This document shows, piece after piece, positions 7,038 to 14,686 of a DNA stretch of 33,975 bases. Both the position numbers and the translations under genes were made by a program. Origin of the DNA: a virus; the IMG/VR virus record IMGVR_UViG_3300022562_000337, positions 1-33,975 of that record; one strand, given 5' to 3'. Numbering within the stretch: position 1 is the first letter of the stretch; every line of letters starts with the position of its first letter. The notes under the pieces are model-generated. The model did not search any database and was not told the origin of the DNA. It saw only the letters and a list, made by a program, of their open reading frames with translations.

Positions 7038-7965
7038 CGAACAGACCCTCCTCTAATGGCAGTACGCCCTGCGCCTCCGCCGTGTCACACGCCTGCTTAA
7101 ACGCGAGCAGGTTCCACTTCTTCCTCATCTCGCTGTCCGTCGTTAGCTGCTCACGCGTGCACCCTGAGCGTTGCTCGATCTCGTCGAATACGCGATCCGC
7201 AAGAGCGGGCGCGATGCTCAGCAGGTGTCGATCAAACTCATGCTTGCGCGGCGACTCGACGGATAACGGAATCAACGACAGCGATCCGTCACTGTTGACC
7301 CATGCAATAGCGCCGTAGGCCGCCCACAGAATCCACGATGCCGAGTCGACGCTATACCACGGGGCTGTGCGAAGCATGCGCGTGCCTGTCATCGCCAACC
7401 CATGCAGCTTCCGTCCCTCGAATCGTCTCGACGCGTGCCCGACCCAACGCCGTCGCAATTCGTATGGCAAATTCTGCGACGCGCCCAACCCAACGAACTC
7501 GGCATCATCGTATGCGTCCGCCAACCAGTCGGGATCGCCCAGGTGGAATACCGGCTTGATCTCGCCGCGTACAACTCGACGCATGTGCTCGTAGTTCGAG
7601 CGCGTTTCCTTGGCCGCTTCGAGCACTTCGTCCTGCGTGGGATGCTCGCCCCGTCGTCCCGGGATCTTGTCGAGCGCCACGAACGTCCAGTCGAACACGT
7701 CGGCATACCTATCCAGCATCTCGTTGCACGTGTCGCAGAAGCGCGTGAGCGATACCGACTTCCCCAACGACCACGACGTGAACGCGCCGCTGTCCAGCAT
7801 GTACGGCAGGCGCAGCTTCATGGGGCGCAGGCGTTTGGCCAGCGCCTCGGCCTGCTTGCGTAGCGCGGCCTCGTACGCGAAGCTGGTCAGTACGGGGATC
7901 CCGTGTTGAACGACGACATCCAGCAGCTCGGGGTGCTGCACCGCTCCCGATGCGTAGAAGTGCAT
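7030..7965 (-). CDS. dpdA: DpdA-like DNA guanine transglycosylase (311 aa)
   Basis: This protein should exchange guanine in DNA for a 7-deazaguanine. It resembles the TGT superfamily, with LDSGAF at residues 57-62 (candidate catalytic Asp58), FVALDKIPG at 95-103, HLGDPDW at 141-147, KLHGLAMTGT at 187-196 and YSVDSASW at 204-211. The CxCxxC zinc site of bacterial Tgt is absent. I chose the ATG at 7965 because GGAGG precedes it and it forms a TAATG with the amidotransferase stop. Longer in-frame starts read through that gene. Its place at the end of a preQ0 synthesis run strongly supports DNA, rather than tRNA, modification. Confidence 0.88.
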   Translation of the reverse strand: MHFYASGAVQHPELLDVVVQHGIPVLTSFAYEAALRKQAEALAKRLRPMKLRLPYMLDSGAFTSWSLGKSVSLTRFCDTCNEMLDRYADVFDWTFVALDKIPGRRGEHPTQDEVLEAAKETRSNYEHMRRVVRGEIKPVFHLGDPDWLADAYDDAEFVGLGASQNLPYELRRRWVGHASRRFEGRKLHGLAMTGTRMLRTAPWYSVDSASWILWAAYGAIAWVNSDGSLSLIPLSVESPRKHEFDRHLLSIAPALADRVFDEIEQRSGCTREQLTTDSEMRKKWNLLAFKQACDTAEAQGVLPLEEGLFDA

Positions 7966-9260
7966 TAGCGAACCTCCTCCAGGCGCTTCTCGTCCTCGCT
8001 GTACTTCGTGCGCTGCACAACGATGCTGGGTGCCCGGTACACGTTCTCCAGCAGGTTTCGGAACAGCGCCTTGCCTCGTGCCCTGCGCGTCGACAGCAAC
8101 GCGAACGACAGCAGCGACGCAAGGAATGGGCAACGGTACTCGACGCTGTGCGCCATGCCCAGCTTGTTCGTGCGGTCGAGGTTGATGTTGGGCATGGCTG
8201 CCACGGTGCTCAGGCATTTTGCCAGCGTGTCGAGCGGGTCGCGTATTCGATCCTCGGCGAAGTGCGACGTGTAACCACCGAGAAGCTCGTCGGCACCCTC
8301 GCCCGACAGCATCACCTTGACACCGTGCGCGTGCGCCTCGCGCGCCACGTACCAGTTGCGCAGCGCCCCGCGCCACTTGACCGGAGACATCGCACTGAAC
8401 TCGGCGTATGAGATATCCATGCGCTCGAGCAACAGGCGACGGTCAGGCAGCACGTCCGGGATGCGAACGCGCACGAGGTCCCAGCCTAACGATTCCGTGA
8501 CAGCCTGCGCAGCCATGTAGTCCGCGCTGTCCTCGTCCTCGGGCGTGGCGCATACGACAAGATCTGGCTTGAGACCGTTGAACGCCAGCGCGTACGCGAT
8601 CACCGATGAGTCGAGGCCACCCGACAGTGCCAGCCCGAATCCCACGTCCGTGTGCATCGCACGTGTCCGCACCGCCTCGCCAACGAGCGCGGCAATCGTG
8701 TCGAGTCGCACTGTGCTATTGCCCGTCGCCCCGTAGTGCGGCATTCGATCCCGCTGCAGAATGCCACGGCCCTCCTCGGTGGAGATCACGATGCGCTCGT
8801 GCGCTTTCACCTCGCGAGGATTGGTGAGTAGATTGCGCTCGGACGAGACTGCGAGGTACGGCACGAGTTGAAAATACAAAGGGCACACGCCGAAGCGATC
8901 CCGATACAACGTCACCTGCCTCTGCGACGGGTTGTAGTAAACGATAGCGTAGTCCCCGTCTATGAACTGCCGCGGATCGAGATCACGATCAAGGAGCTCG
9001 CCCAGCATGTCGACCTCACTGGTTGCTCTCGGCATCAGGTGCTGGTAATTGTATAGCTCCCCGTTGAATGCGACGAAGCGCCCGGCTCGTGTTATGCGAG
9101 GCTGCTCCCCCGCGTCAACGCTCACGATTGCCAAGCGCGTAAAACCCATGTGATATCCGCCTGCCGTGATACCCGAGGTTCCGTCAGGGCCGCGGTGGCG
9201 CATGGCATCAAGCGCGTGAGAGACCTCCGATACGTTGCTGCTAAAGAAGATGCCGCACAT
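7965..9260 (-). CDS. AsnB-like class II glutamine amidotransferase, candidate preQ0-to-G+ enzyme (431 aa)
   Basis: Cys2 of MCGIFF is the class II glutaminase nucleophile. RHRGPDG (21-27) and FNGELYNY (65-72) complete that domain. Residues 213-218 (SGGLDS) form the ATP pyrophosphatase loop, and SGEGADELLGGY (319-330) is the asparagine synthetase signature. It is shorter than AsnB (about 550). It starts 20 nt inside queC and ends in a TAATG with dpdA. From that position I infer that it transfers ammonia to a 7-deazaguanine nitrile, giving the formamidine of archaeosine, rather than making asparagine. Plain asparagine synthesis is the alternative. Confidence 0.85.
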   Translation of the reverse strand: MCGIFFSSNVSEVSHALDAMRHRGPDGTSGITAGGYHMGFTRLAIVSVDAGEQPRITRAGRFVAFNGELYNYQHLMPRATSEVDMLGELLDRDLDPRQFIDGDYAIVYYNPSQRQVTLYRDRFGVCPLYFQLVPYLAVSSERNLLTNPREVKAHERIVISTEEGRGILQRDRMPHYGATGNSTVRLDTIAALVGEAVRTRAMHTDVGFGLALSGGLDSSVIAYALAFNGLKPDLVVCATPEDEDSADYMAAQAVTESLGWDLVRVRIPDVLPDRRLLLERMDISYAEFSAMSPVKWRGALRNWYVAREAHAHGVKVMLSGEGADELLGGYTSHFAEDRIRDPLDTLAKCLSTVAAMPNINLDRTNKLGMAHSVEYRCPFLASLLSFALLSTRRARGKALFRNLLENVYRAPSIVVQRTKYSEDEKRLEEVR

Positions 9261-9885
9261 GTCTCATCACCTCCTCGTGTAGAACGCTTTTCGCCTTGCA
9301 GTGCGTGCACACTCCGCACTCCTGCTCGCCCGTCGACTCATAGCACGAGAATGTGTGCGAGAAGATAGATGGGTCGTTCTCAACGACCACCACTGACAGA
9401 TAATCCCACCGCTCCCTGTTACCGAACGGCGCGATGGCTCGCGGGAAGTCTTTGCCATAGAGCGAGCGCGTGAGGCTGTTGAGATGATCAAGCCACACTG
9501 CCTGTGCGTCGTTGAACACGCTGCCCGCGGGCTCCTTGTGAAAGCCGAACCACACCTCGCCCGCCCCTATCGATGACGCGAACGACAGCGCCATGGACGC
9601 AAACAACAGGTTCCGGCCCATGATGTAGTTGTCGCTATGCTTCTGCGCCATCGTGCCGTACACCAGTGGCGACTCGATATACACGTGGGGGAGAAGCGCG
9701 GTGACGAGTTTCAGGCCATACTTTTCCGAATAGTACTCGGCCGCCAGCTGCTCACCCACCCTCGCCTTCTGACCATAATCGATTTGGTACAGTATGGGAG
9801 CCAGCCCATGCGCCAGCGCATACTCGACCATGGCCCCACTGTCCAATCCACCGCCGAACGCTATCACTACTTTACCGTTGTTCAT
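9241..9885 (-). CDS. queC: QueC, 7-cyano-7-deazaguanine synthase (214 aa)
   Basis: QueC converts 7-carboxy-7-deazaguanine to preQ0 using ATP and ammonia. The PP-loop is FGGGLDS (residues 9-15), and the C-terminal zinc site is CYESTGEQECGVC followed by THC, matching the four-cysteine QueC pattern. Length is near normal. The first loop residue is Gly instead of the usual Ser (SGGxDS). The start overlaps folE by 4 nt. It completes the preQ0 pathway started by folE, queD and queE upstream. Confidence 0.9.
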   Translation of the reverse strand: MNNGKVVIAFGGGLDSGAMVEYALAHGLAPILYQIDYGQKARVGEQLAAEYYSEKYGLKLVTALLPHVYIESPLVYGTMAQKHSDNYIMGRNLLFASMALSFASSIGAGEVWFGFHKEPAGSVFNDAQAVWLDHLNSLTRSLYGKDFPRAIAPFGNRERWDYLSVVVVENDPSIFSHTFSCYESTGEQECGVCTHCKAKSVLHEEVMRHVRHLL

Positions 9886-10439
9886 TTTTCCTCCGTCATG
9901 CTATAGAATTCTGCACGGACCTCGCTGTTAGTCAAGAACGTGCCGCGGAGCGCGGACGTCAGCGTCTCCGAGCCCTGTCGCTGTATACCTCGCGATTCCA
10001 TGCACAGGTGTCGACAACGCACGACCACACCCGCGCCCTTCGGTGCGAGGTGCTCCCAAAGCGCATCGGCGATCTGCTTCGTCATGCGCTCCTGAACCTG
10101 GAGACGGCGTGCGTACACGTCGACCAGGCGCGACAGCTTGCTAAGCCCCACGATGCGCCCATTGGGAATGTAGGCGACGTGCGCGATGCCGAAGAACGGC
10201 GCGAGGTGATGCTCGCAGTGTGAGTACACCGGGATACTGCGCACCATCACCATCTGATCGTAATGCTCCGCGCCGTCCTCGAACACCTTGAGCACGTCGG
10301 CGGGATCAATGTCGTACCCACCCGCCCAATGCTTCCATGCCTTGAGCACACGAAGAGGAGTCTCACGAAGCCCCTCCCGATCAACGTTCTCCCCGATCAC
10401 GAACTTGAGGAGGTCCTGAATGATTCCTGCGCCGCTCAT
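9882..10439 (-). CDS. folE: GTP cyclohydrolase I (FolE type, 185 aa)
   Basis: It makes dihydroneopterin triphosphate from GTP, the first step to preQ0. Visible signatures are REGLRETPLRV near the start, YSHCEHHLAPFFG (zinc Cys and His), GLSKLSRLVDVYARRLQVQE, and C-terminal CRHLCMESRG with GSETLTSALRG. The protein is full-length and no key residue seems missing. It is translated from an ATG overlapping the queD stop. A phage copy probably boosts precursor supply beyond the host folate pathway. Confidence 0.95.
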   Translation of the reverse strand: MSGAGIIQDLLKFVIGENVDREGLRETPLRVLKAWKHWAGGYDIDPADVLKVFEDGAEHYDQMVMVRSIPVYSHCEHHLAPFFGIAHVAYIPNGRIVGLSKLSRLVDVYARRLQVQERMTKQIADALWEHLAPKGAGVVVRCRHLCMESRGIQRQGSETLTSALRGTFLTNSEVRAEFYSMTEEK

Positions 10440-10864
10440 ATCTGCACCGCCTCAGCGCTGCACTTGCGCGTCTCCTCCACGACCACGCGAATCAGGCGCG
10501 TGCCTGTGCCAACGAGCACCGAGGGGCCGACCACCTTGAGCAGATGGTCGGCCATGTTCTCGGCGGTAGGGTTGAACGGGAGGAGCACCACGCCGCCCGG
10601 GTCGTAGTGCGTTAGCACGGTTGAGAGGTGGTCCTGATCCCACAGCAGGAACTTGTGATCCCAGCACGTCTCGAGCCAGTCGCACAGCCGGTCCTTGATG
10701 ACAGAAAAATCCAGCACACGTCCTACGCCGTCAAGCGGGCCCTCGACGGTGAAGTGTACTCGGTAGTTGTGGCCATGCAGGTGAGCGCACTTGTTCTCAT
10801 GCCCTACCACCCGATGGCCGGCACAGAAATCGTGATACCTCGTTGCCGTGATTGCGTGGTTCAT
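10436..10864 (-). CDS. queD: QueD, 6-carboxy-5,6,7,8-tetrahydropterin synthase (142 aa)
   Basis: It converts dihydroneopterin triphosphate to 6-carboxytetrahydropterin. Zinc-ligand histidines lie in FCAGHRV and CAHLHGHNYRV, which also carries the catalytic Cys27. WDHKFLLWDQ and NPTAENMADHLL are typical later motifs, and a C-terminal VEETRKC supplies the substrate-binding Glu. Length is normal for the family. It overlaps queE by 4 nt. Confidence 0.94.
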   Translation of the reverse strand: MNHAITATRYHDFCAGHRVVGHENKCAHLHGHNYRVHFTVEGPLDGVGRVLDFSVIKDRLCDWLETCWDHKFLLWDQDHLSTVLTHYDPGGVVLLPFNPTAENMADHLLKVVGPSVLVGTGTRLIRVVVEETRKCSAEAVQI

Positions 10865-11562
10865 GGTAGCTCCAGTATCTTGTGAAGTTGAAGTGACAGC
10901 CGGTAACCAAAACGCATTGCCGACTCCTTCGCCGCTTCGAGGTTCGCCGCATTCCGAACCGGGTCGTGATCGTCGCGAGGCTGTACGAAGATAGGGGTAT
11001 AGTACAGCGACGGCGGCCGTGCTACCCGGCCCTCCACGCCGGTTGGCATGACGTTCGGCAACCCATCATCCGTTGCGATCTCGCCTGCTGCAACGACATA
11101 CTTCCAAGCGGCAGCGCGACGTTCGATCTCGGGATTGATGCGCCCGGTCTTGGGTGAGACGATTATGTTGAGGTCGTACGGCATGCCGGTGAGCCACAGT
11201 GTCCCGGCCGTTTCGATCTCCACGCGTGGGTCACATGCGAGGGCGCGAAGCTCACGCACGAAATCCACGATGTCTTGACGGAACGGCTCGCCTCCCGTGA
11301 TCACAACCAGTGGCCGACGTTGCGTGATGACGCCGATCTCGCGCATGACGCGAACGAGGAGCTCACCTCGTCCCATCCACTGCCCGCTCTCGAACTCAGT
11401 ATCGCACCAACGGCATGCCAGGTTGCATCCTGAAAGACGGACGAAGACCGCCGGCATTCCCGCCGACGGCCCCTCGCCCTGAACAGTGCGGAACACGTCC
11501 TGGACCCAGAGCGCACCGTCCTCTCGCAGCTCCTGTTTCCTGATAGGATTAGTTCCGAACAT
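10861..11562 (-). CDS. queE: QueE, radical SAM 7-carboxy-7-deazaguanine synthase (233 aa)
   Basis: The CxxxCxxC cluster site is at residues 46-53 (CNLACRWC) and is followed by DTEFESG, as in QueE. FRTVQGEGPSAG near residue 24 and VITGGEPFRQ are further signatures. It forms the 7-deazaguanine ring from carboxytetrahydropterin. It is the first gene of the modification block. Its AGGAGGT ribosome site overlaps the stop of the preceding gene, so no separate promoter fits here and it should be read from upstream. Confidence 0.95.
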   Translation of the reverse strand: MFGTNPIRKQELREDGALWVQDVFRTVQGEGPSAGMPAVFVRLSGCNLACRWCDTEFESGQWMGRGELLVRVMREIGVITQRRPLVVITGGEPFRQDIVDFVRELRALACDPRVEIETAGTLWLTGMPYDLNIIVSPKTGRINPEIERRAAAWKYVVAAGEIATDDGLPNVMPTGVEGRVARPPSLYYTPIFVQPRDDHDPVRNAANLEAAKESAMRFGYRLSLQLHKILELP

Positions 11563-11572
11563 TCCCCACCTC

Positions 11573-12190
11573 CTACTTCTTCATCGCCTGGTACCAGCTC
11601 GAAGCAGTCGACTCCTTAATGTCGAGCTTCTTGCAGAACGCGATGTACTGCTCCCGCGTCGGCTTCTTGTCGTCAAAGAACTTGTGCGCCTTCTCCTTGC
11701 GCGAACCAGCGCGGTGGCCTTTGTAGCCCTTCTTGGCTGGGGCCTTCTTCGGTGTGGTGGCCTTCGCCTTCTTCGACTTCGGGGCGGCTTTCTTGGTGAC
11801 GGACTTCTTGGTTGTCTTGGTCGTGCTCATCTTCGTGTCTCCTTCTCTATCGGTTGAATGGTCTTCGGTTGAGGGCAGCGGGTCAGTTGCCTTCGGATCG
11901 GCCTTCAGCGCTTCCAACATCCGCCGCGCTTTGTCCGTTACTTCATGCCCCGCGTTGAGAAAGCTGTCGATGACCTTCGACAACTCAACGTCCGGGGCCT
12001 CCTGCCACCGGTCATCGTACGAGTACGTACCGTCTGCACTGTGGTACGCGTCGTCTTTGATCGGCTTCTCCAACGGCAGCTTCTTGAACTCCACCACGCC
12101 ATCAACGCGGAATACAAGCTGCGCCCACGCATGGCCTCGCTTAATCTCGATGCCATAGTGGTTCATGCTATCTTTTATGACGTGCGCCAT
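11573..12190 (-). CDS. Composite protein with histone-H1-like Lys/Ala-rich tail and internal start (205 aa)
   Basis: The ATG at 12190 has AGGAG 9 nt upstream and opens MAHVIKDSMNHYGIEIKRGH. The first 120 residues are an unknown alpha/beta domain. The frame then crosses a sequence reading GATAGAGAAGGAGACACGAAG and a new ATG at 11830, exactly an initiation module, into an 85-residue segment rich in Lys, Ala and Pro (KKAAPKSKKAKATTPKKAP) that ends in a compact helical domain (FCKKLDIKESTASSWYQAMK). The tail resembles bacterial H1-like DNA-compacting proteins. Both 205 and 85 residue products are possible. Confidence 0.7.
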   Translation of the reverse strand: MAHVIKDSMNHYGIEIKRGHAWAQLVFRVDGVVEFKKLPLEKPIKDDAYHSADGTYSYDDRWQEAPDVELSKVIDSFLNAGHEVTDKARRMLEALKADPKATDPLPSTEDHSTDREGDTKMSTTKTTKKSVTKKAAPKSKKAKATTPKKAPAKKGYKGHRAGSRKEKAHKFFDDKKPTREQYIAFCKKLDIKESTASSWYQAMKK

Positions 12191-12223
12191 ACTACTACGC
12201 TCCTTTTGTGCGTTGAGTTGAGC

Positions 12224-12249
12224 GGCCCCGTTCAATCATGAACGGGGCC
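12224..12249. other. Perfect 10-bp GC-rich hairpin in intergenic gap
   Basis: GGCCCCGTTC and GAACGGGGCC enclose a 6-nt loop. It sits between the DUF932 stop (12260) and the ribosome site of the next gene. No U-run follows on either strand, so it is not a standard intrinsic terminator. It may protect or process mRNA, or act as a weak terminator. Confidence 0.7.
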
Positions 12250-12259
12250 ACCCGCCTTA

Positions 12260-13084
12260 CTACTTGGCCGACTTGAGGGCGGCCATCGATTGCGCCAACT
12301 GCCACAGCGCTCGATTCACTCGCGTGTCCTCGTTGATCGAGTTCACGCCACGGGTACGCTGCCTCCGACCAGCGCTGTTGACACCACGGAGCCCGCCGCG
12401 AATCAGGTTCTCCTGTACTCGGTTGTACGTCGTCCACAGGTCGCGGCCTCGATCATCGTAGCGACGAACGAGGAGCAGCTGCGAGGCATCGATCGGCATT
12501 GCCTCAGGCTCCCAACGAACCATGGCGGCCGATTGCGAGAACGCGACCTGCTCCTCGTCGCTGAGGTCGATCTCGCGCATGTGCTCAGCCTGCTGCGCGA
12601 TGTGACCCATCTCCTTGATGATCTGGTACGAGCCCTCGATGACACGCCCCGGCAGCTCGGTGCCCACGTGCTTGACGCTGATCCGCCCAACGTCGCCCGT
12701 GCTGACGATCAGCCCGTTGGAACACACTTGACGAAAGAACCCAGCCTCGAGGACATACGCGCTGGAACGATCATGCCCATTGGTAAGGCAGATGCGCGGA
12801 GCTGTGTCACCCAGCCCGCCGATTGGCTTCGCATCCCGATGCTGAAGGACGAGGCGATGCTTGGTGAAGCCTCGCTTGTCGGCCAATCGAACACGATTCT
12901 CCATGGCCTGCATCACCTGCCACCCCTCACGCTGCAACGCACCGAGGACGACGTGCGTGGGGATGAAGCCATACTTGTCGCTGACCTTGTGGTACGGACG
13001 GTTCGCGTACACCGACGGCGCGACCATACGAACCTGGTCCGGGGTGAGCACCTGCTTGCCACTGTTGAATGTGTAGTTTCTCAT
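12260..13084 (-). CDS. DUF932 phage/plasmid-like protein (274 aa)
   Basis: The sequence has the DUF932 layout: an N-terminal helical segment, then HRLVLQHRDAKPIGGLGDT and LEAGFFRQVCSNGLIVS, with FRQVCSNGL as the most recognisable motif. The family is common on phages and plasmids and has no firmly known function. A C-terminal region rich in Asn and Arg (RGVNSAGRRQRTRGVNSIN) follows. The ATG has a TAGGAGATA ribosome site and is preceded by a structured leader and a TATAAT, so it may head its own transcript. Confidence 0.8.
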   Translation of the reverse strand: MRNYTFNSGKQVLTPDQVRMVAPSVYANRPYHKVSDKYGFIPTHVVLGALQREGWQVMQAMENRVRLADKRGFTKHRLVLQHRDAKPIGGLGDTAPRICLTNGHDRSSAYVLEAGFFRQVCSNGLIVSTGDVGRISVKHVGTELPGRVIEGSYQIIKEMGHIAQQAEHMREIDLSDEEQVAFSQSAAMVRWEPEAMPIDASQLLLVRRYDDRGRDLWTTYNRVQENLIRGGLRGVNSAGRRQRTRGVNSINEDTRVNRALWQLAQSMAALKSAK

Positions 13085-13108
13085 GCTTGCTATCTCCTAT
13101 GACATTGT

Positions 13109-13148
13109 GCGGGTTGCCGACCCGCGGCGGTTCGGCTCGAAACGAGCC
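13109..13148 (-). promoter_or_regulatory. Two adjacent hairpins in the DUF932 mRNA leader
   Basis: In transcript order, GGCTCG-TTT-CGAGCC (13148-13134) is a perfect 6-bp stem, and 8 nt later GCGGGT-CGGCA-ACCCGC (13125-13109) is another. Neither has a U-run. They lie between the promoter-like site and the ribosome site, so they would form the 5' untranslated region. Stabilising or regulatory roles are possible. Confidence 0.6.
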
Positions 13149-13156
13149 ATGCACGA

Positions 13157-13162
13157 ATTATA
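13157..13162 (-). promoter_or_regulatory. Promoter -10 box (TATAAT) before DUF932 and the modification operon
   Basis: A perfect TATAAT lies in the 121-nt gap after the UvrD-like helicase gene, pointing toward DUF932. The -35 region is poor. The following bases (TATAATTCGTG) resemble those at 3218-3223. If active, it would drive DUF932, the H1-like gene and probably the deazaguanine genes. Confidence 0.45.
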
Positions 13163-13205
13163 AGGTCTCAGTACCTGAAAATCTACGTCTCCTTTTTACC
13201 ACTAT

Positions 13206-14684
13206 TCATAACGAATATGAGCGCGTTCCACCGGCGTCGATCAGCCACAACGATTCACGCGCACGCGTCACGGCGACATAAAAGGCGCGGTGTTCGTCAT
13301 CGGGCACGCGTTCAAAACTGTCCCACGTGCGCTGTGTCATCGATGGCAAGACGGCGACATGATCGGCCTCTCCGCCCTTCACCGAATGAATCGTCCCAAC
13401 GTATATGCGCGGTGCACGCGTGAGCGACTCACCTCGCCTCTTGCACGCACGATAGTAAACGCGATCACGCTCGGGGATTTTAACGAGCGCATCGTGCCAC
13501 GGCTCGTCCGTCTTGCACCCATGCTTCTCGCACAAGTCGGCTAGCGTTAACATCGTTTCGCCAGGGACCTTCGACAACGCCTTACCCACGCGCATCCAGT
13601 CATATACGCCCCGCACCTGTTCAACGGGGAGGGCTTCGCCCTTGCGTAGCTTCTCCCACGCGATGATCGCCTGAAGGTGCTCGGGTCGCACGCTCGTCCC
13701 GAGGTGCGTTGCGTACGGCACGCCTTCCTCGTATAACCAGCGCTTGATCGCGTCGAGGTAGTAGGCGTTGCGAACAAGCAGCATCCACGTGCCATCCGTC
13801 TTGATCGGTACGCGATCAAACGTGGGGACGCGTTGCAGGGATCCCTTGGCGTCGCGTGGCGTCGCCGTTTTCTCGTATCGTTTCGACAACCGCGACACCA
13901 GCACCTGCGAGTACCCGTAGATCGTGCGCGGCAGGCGATGCGTTGTCGCGAGCACCTCGCGCTCGCCCTTCAGTCGCAGGAATGTCTCGATGTCTGCCCC
14001 GCTCCATCGGAAGATTGCTTGATCGTCGTCGCCACCTACGTACATGCGCTGGGCGCCAGCGAAGGCGCGCTTGATCACCTTCCACTGTGCACGTGACAGG
14101 TCCTGCGCCTCGTCAATGATCACGACGTCCACTGGGCAGCGATCTCCATACTCGACATAACGCTCAAGCAGATCGGTGAAGTCCAGTAGGCCCCGTGACT
14201 GCTTATAGTCGATCATCGCCCGTTGAAATCGACGCAGCTCCTGCGGCATAACCTCGTCGCGTATGTCGCGCAGCTGCTCCTCGAGCGGCACGCAACGTGC
14301 GCGGGCGAGGGCATCGATGAATCGCAGCAGGTCGCCCTGCTGCTGTCCTGCCGGAGCCAGGCCCTCGTCCATCTGCGCTCCACGTGTGAACTCGTAGCCA
14401 AGCATGTCGCCCAGCTCCCGCCAATGTTTTTGCTGCATCACCTCGCCCTGCTGTATGCCCAGCAAACGATATGCGAGAGAGTGAATGGTACGGAAGTAAG
14501 GAAGCTCGCCCGGCTGCATCTTGAACTTCTCGCACGCACGCGCTGCTGCCTCCCCCACCGCCTTCTTCGTGAATGACACGAACGCAAGGCGCTCGGGCGA
14601 CACGCCCCGTCCCAACTCCTCCTCCATGATATCGAGGAGCCGCGTCGTCTTACCACAGCCTGGGCCACCTAATATGATACGCAC
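13206..14684 (-). CDS. UvrD/Rep-like superfamily 1 DNA helicase (492 aa)
   Basis: All core motifs are present: Walker A GGPGCGKTT (residues 6-14), motif II VVIIDEAQDLS, motif III GGDDDQAIFRWSGAD, motif IV-like TTHRLPRTI, motif V VGTIHSVKGGEADHV and motif VI FYVAVTRARE. At 492 residues it is shorter than UvrD (about 720), like other phage UvrD-type helicases. It probably unwinds DNA during replication or recombination. It follows the primase gene by 2 nt, suggesting they act together. Confidence 0.93.
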   Translation of the reverse strand: MRIILGGPGCGKTTRLLDIMEEELGRGVSPERLAFVSFTKKAVGEAAARACEKFKMQPGELPYFRTIHSLAYRLLGIQQGEVMQQKHWRELGDMLGYEFTRGAQMDEGLAPAGQQQGDLLRFIDALARARCVPLEEQLRDIRDEVMPQELRRFQRAMIDYKQSRGLLDFTDLLERYVEYGDRCPVDVVIIDEAQDLSRAQWKVIKRAFAGAQRMYVGGDDDQAIFRWSGADIETFLRLKGEREVLATTHRLPRTIYGYSQVLVSRLSKRYEKTATPRDAKGSLQRVPTFDRVPIKTDGTWMLLVRNAYYLDAIKRWLYEEGVPYATHLGTSVRPEHLQAIIAWEKLRKGEALPVEQVRGVYDWMRVGKALSKVPGETMLTLADLCEKHGCKTDEPWHDALVKIPERDRVYYRACKRRGESLTRAPRIYVGTIHSVKGGEADHVAVLPSMTQRTWDSFERVPDDEHRAFYVAVTRARESLWLIDAGGTRSYSL

Positions 14685-14686
14685 GG

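Noticed and set aside
7966-8376. N-terminal extension of the DpdA frame to 448 residues
   Set aside because: The extra 137 residues are low-complexity shadow sequence of the amidotransferase gene. The ATG at 7965 has GGAGG and a TAATG overlap.
12224-12249. Intrinsic terminator after DUF932
   Set aside because: The hairpin is perfect, but neither strand has a U-run after it, so I list it only as a hairpin.
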